Positions 15,170 to 21,157 of a stretch of DNA of 64,000 nucleotides are shown one piece after another. Source of the stretch: an uncultured Eubacteriales bacterium (GTDB taxonomy: Bacteria > Bacillota > Clostridia > Oscillospirales > Acutalibacteraceae); the NCBI GenBank assembly GCA_934486895.1, contig CAKSQZ010000001.1, positions 62,001 to 126,000 on the forward strand, in the 5' to 3' direction. Position numbers and translations under genes: made by a program. Positions within the stretch are counted from its first letter, which is position 1. Every line of letters starts with the position of its first letter. A model generated the notes under the pieces. The model searched no databases and was not told the origin of the DNA. It saw nothing but the letters and a program-made list of their open reading frames with translations.

Positions 15170-15721
15170 TCAAACGACCACTGTGAGCCGTTCAATAGGT
15201 TTGCCGCTGCGCCAACATTTGCAATAAACATCGGTGCATTTTTTATACTGAGCGAAAGTCCGCCTTGCGGAATCGACATCGCCGTAGACCTTCCAGCAGC
15301 CGACATACTTACATCCGTCTGCTTTGTTTTCGATAAAACCTTCGACATCTTCGGGGGGATACCCGAGAAAAAGCCCGATCTCATGCGGAAATTCACCGCA
15401 CTCGGAACATCTGCCGACAAGCCTGCGGACACAGACATCGGCGTTCTCGCAGTTATAGCCGCGGCTCGACAAAAGGCTTTTTGCCTCGCTGTTGCAAAGA
15501 TCTGCCGAGAGCAGTGCCGGACGGTAGACATATATCAGCGCTCTGCCTTCATAATAGCGAAGCGGCAAAACACGCAGTCCCTTTTTGCAAAGGCGCTTAT
15601 TAAGGTTGCGAATCGTCGCACGCATTTCGTGAGCGCTTTCAAAATCGCAACTGAAAACATTGCCTGTTTTCAGTCCTGCAAGCGTCGGCGAGCAGTGCTT
15701 TACGATGAGTTCCTCCGACAT
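15170..15721 (-). CDS. DUF3793 family protein
   Basis: 183 aa matching the clostridial DUF3793 family as I know it: an N-terminal HCSPTLAGLKTGNVFSC, a central LPLRYYEGRALIYVYRP and the conserved FPHEIGLFLGYPPEDVEGF. About ten Cys are spread along the chain. The biochemical role is unknown. The family is often found beside flavodoxin and feo genes, and here it sits between an HMA-domain protein and flavodoxin in the feo operon, so a link to iron or redox homeostasis is likely. AAGGAG precedes the ATG. Confidence 0.85.
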   Translation of the reverse strand: MSEELIVKHCSPTLAGLKTGNVFSCDFESAHEMRATIRNLNKRLCKKGLRVLPLRYYEGRALIYVYRPALLSADLCNSEAKSLLSSRGYNCENADVCVRRLVGRCSECGEFPHEIGLFLGYPPEDVEGFIENKADGCKYVGCWKVYGDVDSARRTFAQYKKCTDVYCKCWRSGKPIERLTVVV

Positions 15722-15732
15722 TGCTTTTCTCC

Positions 15733-16110
15733 TTATCTTGTTACTTTCATCACAGTATATCCGCCGATGGAATTAACGGCGGTTTTGAGAGTTTTATCGT
15801 CGATCGGCGTTTTCATGCGGACTGTTACCGATTTGTCCGATACATTTGCCTTTGCCCAGACACCCTCGATACCGTCAAGCGCGTTTTCTATTCTCTGCGC
15901 GCAGTTCTGACACACCATGCCGTCCACATCGAGTTTTGCCTCATACGGATAGTGCGAACGGTTGCGGTCGCCGACTTTTGCTTTTTCGACCTTGCCGTCG
16001 CCGCCGGCTCCGCAGCAGCCCTGCGACATCTTCTTGATGTAGCTTCTGACGACCAGCACTGCAAAAAGCACGACACCGACACCGATAAGCGAATAGATTA
16101 CATAGATCAT
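15733..16110 (-). CDS. Membrane-anchored heavy-metal-associated (HMA) domain protein
   Basis: 125 aa. A single N-terminal membrane helix (MIYVIYSLIGVGVVLFAVL) is followed by a basic stretch, a Cys pair in a Gly-rich context (GCCGAGGDG), and a ferredoxin-fold HMA domain with the metal site GMVCQNCAQRIENAL. It may pass or sense a soft metal ion (copper or iron) at the membrane. The ATG at 16110 has GAAAGG upstream; the longer frame reaching 16194 runs through an intergenic palindrome and hairpin and is unlikely to be used. The palindrome at 16130-16149 directly upstream resembles the DtxR-type operators near feoA. Confidence 0.85.
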   Translation of the reverse strand: MIYVIYSLIGVGVVLFAVLVVRSYIKKMSQGCCGAGGDGKVEKAKVGDRNRSHYPYEAKLDVDGMVCQNCAQRIENALDGIEGVWAKANVSDKSVTVRMKTPIDDKTLKTAVNSIGGYTVMKVTR

Positions 16111-16129
16111 ACGCTTACGACCTTTCTTT

Positions 16130-16149
16130 GAGTTAGCATAAGCTAACTC
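16130..16149 (-). promoter_or_regulatory. Palindromic DtxR-type operator candidate inside feo operon
   Basis: GAGTTAGC-ATAA-GCTAACTC, a perfect 8-bp inverted repeat matching the TTAGC-N4-GCTAA core found three more times in the feoA-dtxR intergenic region. It lies 20 bp upstream of the HMA gene start and suggests an internal, metal-controlled promoter or a roadblock site. A weak TTGCGA-17-TTATGC overlaps it. Confidence 0.6.
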
Positions 16150-16161
16150 AACTGTTGTTCG

Positions 16162-16189
16162 CAAGGGAACGGGGAAACCCGTTCCCTTG
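16162..16189 (-). other. 12-bp GAAA-loop intercistronic hairpin
   Basis: CAAGGGAACGGG / CCCGTTCCCTTG with a 4-nt loop (GAAA on the plus strand), between the Cys-rich peptide gene and the HMA gene. No U-run follows, so it is more likely an mRNA stabiliser or processing site than a terminator. Confidence 0.6.
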
Positions 16190-16197
16190 TGCAATGA

Positions 16198-16374
16198 TTA
16201 TTTTTTGTGGCAGGAGCCGCTCATCGGACAGCCCGAACAACCGCCTGCGCAGCCGCACGAGGACTTGCCCTTCTTCTTGGCTTTGATCATATATATCACT
16301 ATCAACGCGACAACCACGATAAGAACAACACAGATCAATAAAGTTCCGATGTTTTCTGCAAGCCATGCGAGCAT
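16198..16374 (-). CDS. FeoB-associated Cys-rich membrane protein
   Basis: 58-aa peptide: one N-terminal membrane helix (GTLLICVVLIVVVALIVIYM), a Lys-rich stop-transfer segment (KAKKKGK), then a Cys-rich tail (SCGCAGGCSGCPMSGSCHKK). This is the typical layout of the small FeoB-associated protein that follows feoB in many Firmicutes, presumed to bind iron or gate FeoB; its activity is not established. The ATG at 16374 has AAGGAG upstream, 15 bp after the feoB stop. Confidence 0.9.
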   Translation of the reverse strand: MLAWLAENIGTLLICVVLIVVVALIVIYMIKAKKKGKSSCGCAGGCSGCPMSGSCHKK

Positions 16375-16389
16375 ACTACCGTCTCCTTT

Positions 16390-18885
16390 TTATTTTACAG
16401 CTTTGGTAAGCTTATTCGACTCTTTATAAGGTCTTACGAGCATATAGATCATAAACGCTATAATGAGTGCGGCGAAGATGACACCGATAATGCTCATATT
16501 GCCCGCAAAGATGCTACCGATCTGATATACGCAAAGCGCAACTGCGTAAGCGAACAGGCACTGATAGCCTATTGCAAACCATGTCCACTTAGCGGAGTTC
16601 ATCTCACGCTTGATAGCACCGATCGCTGCAAAGCAAGGTGCGCACAGCAGGTTGAAGATGAGGAACGAATATCCGCTGATACCGTTGAACACACTTGCGA
16701 GAGTTGTGTAAACATCGCCGTTTGCACCGTAGAGGATACCCATTGTACCGACAATGTTTTCCTTAGCGACAAGGCCTGTGATAGATGCGACTGTTGCTTC
16801 CCATGTGCCCCAGCCGAGCGGCTTGAAGATCCAGGCGATAGCGTTGCCTGCATAAGCGAGCAATGAATTGCCGATCTCGTCCTCGGAGAGCATACGGAAC
16901 TGACCGTCTACAAAGCCGAAGTAGCTTGTGAACCATACAAGAATTGTTGAAAGAAGAATGATCGTGCCGGCTTTTTTGATAAACGACCAACCGCGCTCCC
17001 ACATCGAACGAAGTACATTTTTAAGTGTGGGCCAGTGGTAAGCCGGAAGCTCCATAACGAACGGAGCGGGATCGCCGGAGAACATCTTTGTCTTTTTGAG
17101 CATGATACCCGAAACTATGATTGCCGCCATACCGATGAAGTATGCAGAAGTTGCAACCAGAGCCGAGCCGCCGAAGATAGCGCCTGCTATCATTGCGATA
17201 AACGGAACTTTAGCGCCGCAGGGGATAAATGTTGTTGTCATGATCGTCATACGGCGGTCGCGTTCGTTTTCGATCGTTCGGCTCGCCATGATACCCGGAA
17301 CGCCGCAGCCCGTGCCGATGAGCATCGGGATGAACGATTTACCCGAAAGGCCGAATTTTCTGAAAATACGGTCAAGTACGAATGCGATACGAGCCATATA
17401 ACCGCAAGCCTCGAGGAACGCGAGGAGCAGGAACAGAACGAGCATCTGAGGAACAAAGCCTAATACTGCGCCGACACCTGCAACGATACCGTCGAGAAGC
17501 AGTCCGCTCAGCCAATCAGCCGCGCCTGCCGCATCGAGTCCGTCGCCGATGAGGGTCGGGATACCGGGGATCCATATACCGTATGTCGATGTATCCGGAG
17601 CGCCGTAGCCTTCCTTATAGTCGGTTGCGAGATATTGCGAAACCGCCTCTTCGAGAGCCGATTTAGCGGTGTTCGGATGCTCTGTTACTTCAAGAGTTTC
17701 TTCATCCTCTACCGAATATGTAACCTTAGCGTCTGCCGGTGTTGCTGCAACGAGCTGTTCGAGAGCCGATTTTGCAGCCGCCGAATCATACTCTTCATTT
17801 TCAAGATCGATAGCTTTTGCTGTTTCGTCCGAGCCGTAAGCCTCGTTGAAGGCGGCGATGATCTGATCGGAGTCGCCGTAGGTCTCGGCAGCGTCGTCAT
17901 AAGCGCTCGAGCCGATACCGAACAGATGCCAGCCGTCGCCGAACACGCCGTCGTTCATCCAGTCGGTAGCCGCCGAACCGACAGTTACCATTGAGAGATA
18001 ATAAACAAGAGCCATGATTACTGCGAAGATCGGCAGACCGAGCCAACGGTTTGTTACAACCTTATCGATCTTATCCGAAGTGGAAAGGCCGCCCTTGTTT
18101 TTCTTCTTATAGCAGCCCTTGATGACTTCTGCTATATAGACATATCTTTCATTGGTGATGATGCTTTCGGAATCGTCGTCCAGCTCATCCTCCGCCGCTT
18201 TGATGTCCTCTTCGATATGAGCTTTGAGCTCATCCGAAAGATCAAGCTGTGCAAGCACTTTATCATCGCGCTCAAAGATCTTTATTGCATACCAGCGCTG
18301 ACGCTCCTGCGGCATATCATGAAGAGCTGCTTCCTCAATATGAGCAATAGCGTGCTCAACTGCGCCTGAGAAGGTGTGCTGAGGAATGGTTGTTGCATTG
18401 TGAGCGGCGTCGATAGCAGCTTCGGCCGCTTCCATGGTGCCCTTGTTCTTGAGCGCCGAGACCTCTATCACCTTGCAGCCGAGCGATTCTGACAGACGAC
18501 CGATATCGATCTTATCACCGTTTTTCTCAACGACATCCATCATATTGACCGCAACGACTACCGGAATACCGAGCTCTGTGAGCTGTGTGGTGAGGTAGAG
18601 GTTACGCTCCAGGTTGGTGCCGTCGATGATATTGAGGATCGCGTCGGGACGTTCGCCGATAAGATAGTTTCTTGCAACCACCTCTTCGAGAGTGTACGGC
18701 GAGAGTGAATAGATACCCGGCAGGTCGGTGATGATGACTCCGTCATGCTTTTTGAGTTTGCCTTCCTTTTTCTCTACCGTAACGCCCGGCCAGTTACCTA
18801 CAAACTGATTCGAGCCTGTCAGCGAGTTGAACAGCGTCGTTTTACCGCAGTTCGGGTTGCCCGCAAGGGCAATTCTGATATCCAT
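16390..18885 (-). CDS. feoB: Ferrous iron transporter FeoB
   Basis: 831-aa inner-membrane Fe(II) transporter. The N-terminal GTPase has G1 GNPNCGKTTLFN, G3 DLPGIYSL and G4 NMMD; a GDI-like helical region follows to ~270. The membrane part contains the two Gate motifs (FLEACGYMARIAFVLDRIFR, LIGTGCGVPGIMASRT, FIPCGAKVPFIAMI). Residues ~325-438 form an unusually long acidic extracytoplasmic insert after the first membrane helix (rich in D, E, A). It is flanked by two feoA genes upstream and the Cys-rich peptide downstream. Expression is probably repressed by the divergent DtxR-type protein. Confidence 0.96.
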   Translation of the reverse strand: MDIRIALAGNPNCGKTTLFNSLTGSNQFVGNWPGVTVEKKEGKLKKHDGVIITDLPGIYSLSPYTLEEVVARNYLIGERPDAILNIIDGTNLERNLYLTTQLTELGIPVVVAVNMMDVVEKNGDKIDIGRLSESLGCKVIEVSALKNKGTMEAAEAAIDAAHNATTIPQHTFSGAVEHAIAHIEEAALHDMPQERQRWYAIKIFERDDKVLAQLDLSDELKAHIEEDIKAAEDELDDDSESIITNERYVYIAEVIKGCYKKKNKGGLSTSDKIDKVVTNRWLGLPIFAVIMALVYYLSMVTVGSAATDWMNDGVFGDGWHLFGIGSSAYDDAAETYGDSDQIIAAFNEAYGSDETAKAIDLENEEYDSAAAKSALEQLVAATPADAKVTYSVEDEETLEVTEHPNTAKSALEEAVSQYLATDYKEGYGAPDTSTYGIWIPGIPTLIGDGLDAAGAADWLSGLLLDGIVAGVGAVLGFVPQMLVLFLLLAFLEACGYMARIAFVLDRIFRKFGLSGKSFIPMLIGTGCGVPGIMASRTIENERDRRMTIMTTTFIPCGAKVPFIAMIAGAIFGGSALVATSAYFIGMAAIIVSGIMLKKTKMFSGDPAPFVMELPAYHWPTLKNVLRSMWERGWSFIKKAGTIILLSTILVWFTSYFGFVDGQFRMLSEDEIGNSLLAYAGNAIAWIFKPLGWGTWEATVASITGLVAKENIVGTMGILYGANGDVYTTLASVFNGISGYSFLIFNLLCAPCFAAIGAIKREMNSAKWTWFAIGYQCLFAYAVALCVYQIGSIFAGNMSIIGVIFAALIIAFMIYMLVRPYKESNKLTKAVK

Positions 18886-18914
18886 TGTATCGTTTCCTTC
18901 CTTTCAGCAGTTGG

Positions 18915-19136
18915 TTATTCAACTTCGATCATTTCAGCGTCCGCTTTACGAAGCGAAAGCTCATAACCGCGAACAGTTACTTCAATCGGATCGCCGAGCG
19001 GCGCTACCTTGCGAACATGCACCTCGGTGCCTCTGGTGATACCCATATCCATAATTCTGCGCTTTATTGCGCCTTCGCCGTGCAGCTTGACGACTTTAAC
19101 GGTATCGCCGATCTTTGCCTGCTTTAAAGTGTTCAT
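18915..19136 (-). CDS. feoA: FeoA domain protein (copy 2)
   Basis: 73-aa SH3-like FeoA: IGDTVKVVKLHGEGAIKRRI, MDMGITRGTEVHVRKVAPL and VTVRGYELSLRKADAEMI are the family core. FeoA proteins are cytosolic partners thought to tune FeoB. It lies 29 bp before feoB, with the other feoA directly upstream. Confidence 0.93.
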   Translation of the reverse strand: MNTLKQAKIGDTVKVVKLHGEGAIKRRIMDMGITRGTEVHVRKVAPLGDPIEVTVRGYELSLRKADAEMIEVE

Positions 19137-19172
19137 AACATTCTTCCTTTCATATATTCATTATATGAAAAC

Positions 19173-19385
19173 TCAGACCATGATCTTCTGAGCCATTTCC
19201 TTGCTTATCGCAACGCGCGTTTCCTTCACATTGACGATAACATTGCCCGCCATTGTGTTGATGACCGAAACCTCGGATCCGACTACAAAGCCGAGATTTT
19301 CGAGATGCTTTTTGACCTCGGGCTTGCCGCCGATCTTCTTTATTATATTTTTCTCTCCTGCGTTTATAAATGTCAGCGGAATCAT
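19173..19385 (-). CDS. feoA: FeoA domain protein (copy 1)
   Basis: 70-aa FeoA: INAGEKNIIKKIGGKPEVKK, HLENLGFVVGSEVSVINTMA and VNVKETRVAISKEMAQKIMV. It is the first gene of the feo operon, behind the promoter at 19466-19494. It is clearly divergent from the second feoA, so the two are probably not redundant copies; paired FeoA genes are usual in clostridial feo operons. Confidence 0.92.
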   Translation of the reverse strand: MIPLTFINAGEKNIIKKIGGKPEVKKHLENLGFVVGSEVSVINTMAGNVIVNVKETRVAISKEMAQKIMV

Positions 19386-19409
19386 AAAGCATCGTCCTTT
19401 TTGATTTAA

Positions 19410-19423
19410 TTAGCCCACGCTAA
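19410..19423. promoter_or_regulatory. DtxR-type operator candidate, site B
   Basis: TTAGC-CCAC-GCTAA, in the feoA leader 25 bp upstream of the start codon. Same core and spacing as sites at 16130, 19442 and 19540. Confidence 0.65.
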
Positions 19424-19441
19424 CCGCGTTGCCTGAAATGT

Positions 19442-19459
19442 GGTTAGCACTCGCTAACC
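19442..19459. promoter_or_regulatory. DtxR-type operator candidate, site C, over the feo start site
   Basis: GGTTAGC-ACTC-GCTAACC, a perfect 7-bp inverted repeat. It begins 7 bp downstream of the feo -10 element and so covers the transcription start, the classical position for repression. Confidence 0.75.
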
Positions 19460-19465
19460 GATTAT

Positions 19466-19494
19466 ATTGTAATACCTCCCTTTTAATTTGTCAA
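19466..19494 (-). promoter_or_regulatory. feo operon promoter
   Basis: TTGACA (19494-19489), 17-bp spacer, TACAAT (19471-19466) on the minus strand, with operator-like palindromes downstream (19442 and 19410) and upstream (19540). Confidence 0.8.
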
Positions 19495-19539
19495 TAAAAT
19501 TTTTTATTCTTTTTGTTTTTCGGCGTTGTGGAGAGATAA

Positions 19540-19553
19540 TTAGCCTGTGCTAA
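19540..19553. promoter_or_regulatory. DtxR-type operator candidate, site D
   Basis: TTAGC-CTGT-GCTAA, between the feo promoter and the promoter of the divergent dtxR-like gene; it could serve both. Confidence 0.65.
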
Positions 19554-19611
19554 CTTCTATCTTGTGAAATTTGCACAATACCAGAAACGGCATTTATTTT
19601 TTTATCGATAC

Positions 19612-19640
19612 TTGAAATATTTATTGGGATATGGTAGTAT
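19612..19640 (+). promoter_or_regulatory. Promoter of the dtxR-like gene
   Basis: TTGAAA, 17-bp spacer, TAGTAT, about 40 bp upstream of the GTG start at 19680. Confidence 0.6.
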
Positions 19641-19679
19641 AAATAATATAATAATCATAGAAAAGGAGTTGATTTCGCC

Positions 19680-20054
19680 GTGCATTTGCAGGAATCGGGA
19701 GAAATGTATCTTGAATCGATACTCAGGCTGTCTGAAAAAGGCGGTGAAGTCCGCGCGGTGGATATCAGCGAATATATGGGCTTTTCAAAGCCGAGTGTCA
19801 GCAGAGCACTCGGGCTGCTCAAAAACGGCGGCTATGTCGTGTCGGACGCAAGCGGACATCTCACGCTTACCGACATCGGTCTTGAGGTCGCCGAGAAAAT
19901 ATACGAGCGCCACAGAATTTTGACCGCGTTTTTAATGAAGCTCGGTGTCAGCGAGATGAACGCCGCGGCAGATGCTTGCAAAATGGAGCATGATATTTCC
20001 GATGAATCGTTTGAAGCGATCAAGCGTTTCTCATTGCAAAATTCCGCTGAATAA
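19680..20054 (+). CDS. DtxR/MntR-family metal-dependent repressor
   Basis: 124 aa. The N-terminal winged helix carries ESGEMYLESILRLSEK, VRAVDISEYMGFSKPSVSRA and LGLLKNGGYVVSDASGHLTL. The dimerisation/metal domain carries VAEKIYERHRILTAFLMKLG and ADACKMEHDISDESFEAIKR, with Cys, Glu and His ligands. There is no C-terminal SH3 domain, so it is the short MntR-like form. The GTG start at 19680 follows AAAAGGAG by 11 nt; no in-frame ATG fits. It is divergent from feoAAB, and the TTAGC-N4-GCTAA palindromes between them are the likely targets, with Fe(II) (or Mn(II)) as co-repressor. Confidence 0.9.
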   Translation: MHLQESGEMYLESILRLSEKGGEVRAVDISEYMGFSKPSVSRALGLLKNGGYVVSDASGHLTLTDIGLEVAEKIYERHRILTAFLMKLGVSEMNAAADACKMEHDISDESFEAIKRFSLQNSAE

Positions 20055-20156
20055 GGGCTTTTGCAACCGATAGTTGCGTAATTGAAAACTCGAATTGGTA
20101 GACTCGGTTTCGGGTATATGATAAAATTCAGTCAAACACCCGAAAGGAGAAAAAAG

Positions 20157-21116
20157 ATGAATAAAGATTTTGCAGACAGGCTTTTTGAGCTCAGAAAAAG
20201 CCACGGGCTTTCGCAGGAGGAGCTTGCCGAAAAGATAGGTGTGTCCAGGCAGGCTGTGTCGAAATGGGAGCGTTCGGAAGCCTCCCCCGATACCGATAAT
20301 ATTATCGAGCTCTCGAAGATATACGGCATTTCGCTTGACGAATTGGTGCATGGCAAAAATGACTCCGCCGAGGGCAGTGATAATAAGTCCGGCGACATTG
20401 ACAACACTGCGGAAAACGAAAATGAGCAGGCAGACGATACCGGCGGCGACACGCAGGAACCGCCCGAAAAAGATCATGTGTCATTTAAAAACGGCATTCA
20501 TGTCCGCGCGAAAAACGGCGATAAAGTTGATATCAGCTTTAAAGACGGTATTCATGTCGTTAACAACAGCAAGGGCGACAGGGTGCATGTCGGCTGGGAC
20601 GGAGTTCATGTCGAAGAGAATAACGGCGACAGGGTGCATGTCGGCCGGGACGGAGTTCATTTCGAAGAAAGCAACGGCGACAGGGTGCATGTCGGCCGGG
20701 ACGGTATTCATGTGAACGAGAAAGAGCGGAAGACCGACAAAAGCCGAAATGGCAGACATATATTTATAAACGGTAAAGAAAAAAGCTTTTATAAATGGTG
20801 GAAAAATCCGATCTTCGATATTTTTCCGATAGTTGTTTTGGTCTGCTATCTTGTTTTCGGTTTTTTTGGTATCTGCGGAGGATTTGCCGCAGGTTGGGTG
20901 CATTTTCTTCTGATCCCGATCTATTATTCGGTGCTGGCGGCAATCGGCAAGCACAAGGCTAAAAAGTTCGCCTATGCGATCTTTGTGCTTTATGTTTATC
21001 TGTTTATCGGTATGTATTTCGCAGTCTGGCACCCGACATGGGCTGTGTTTATTACGATCCCGCTGTACTACTGCATTATGAAATTGATAAGAAAATCCCG
21101 AAAAAAGCAGTTTTAA
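20157..21116 (+). CDS. HTH (XRE) protein with tandem repeats and a membrane domain
   Basis: 319 aa. Residues 1-65 are a Cro/CI-type HTH (FADRLFELRKSHGLSQEELA, KIGVSRQAVSKWERSEASPD). Residues ~68-105 are acidic and low-complexity. Residues ~107-190 contain five short beta-like repeats, three nearly exact 17-mers (GDRVHVGWDGVHVEENN, GDRVHVGRDGVHFEESN, GDRVHVGRDGIHVNEKE). Residues ~215-310 hold about four hydrophobic segments (FPIVVLVCYLVFGFFGICGG, KFAYAIFVLYVYLFIGMYFA). A DNA-binding head tethered to the membrane suggests sensing of envelope or membrane state (inference). The ATG at 20157 has GAAAGGAG upstream; the longer frame is rejected. Confidence 0.82.
   Translation: MNKDFADRLFELRKSHGLSQEELAEKIGVSRQAVSKWERSEASPDTDNIIELSKIYGISLDELVHGKNDSAEGSDNKSGDIDNTAENENEQADDTGGDTQEPPEKDHVSFKNGIHVRAKNGDKVDISFKDGIHVVNNSKGDRVHVGWDGVHVEENNGDRVHVGRDGVHFEESNGDRVHVGRDGIHVNEKERKTDKSRNGRHIFINGKEKSFYKWWKNPIFDIFPIVVLVCYLVFGFFGICGGFAAGWVHFLLIPIYYSVLAAIGKHKAKKFAYAIFVLYVYLFIGMYFAVWHPTWAVFITIPLYYCIMKLIRKSRKKQF
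20574..20726 (+). repeat. Three tandem 51-bp units within the HTH-membrane protein gene
   Basis: Units begin at 20574, 20625 and 20676, each with GGCGACAGGGTGCATGTCGG, and differ at few positions. The period is exactly 17 codons, so unit number could change without breaking the frame. Confidence 0.85.
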
Positions 21117-21122
21117 ACGATG

Positions 21123-21157
21123 AAAAAAAGAGTGTCCGAGGACACTCTTTTTATTTT
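21123..21157. terminator. Bidirectional terminator between the HTH gene and mnmG
   Basis: AAAAAGAGTGTCC-GA-GGACACTCTTTTT: GC-rich stem with A-run and T-run on both sides, serving the plus-strand gene ending at 21116 and mnmG ending at 21151. Confidence 0.85.

Noticed and set aside
14678..15910. 410-codon plus-strand frame
   Set aside because: Covers flavodoxin and DUF3793 genes on the other strand; Cys/Phe-rich low-quality composition typical of antisense frames.
15733..16194. Longer version of the HMA protein starting at 16194
   Set aside because: The extra 28 codons are the operator palindrome and the 12-bp hairpin; the ATG at 16110 has its own ribosome binding site.
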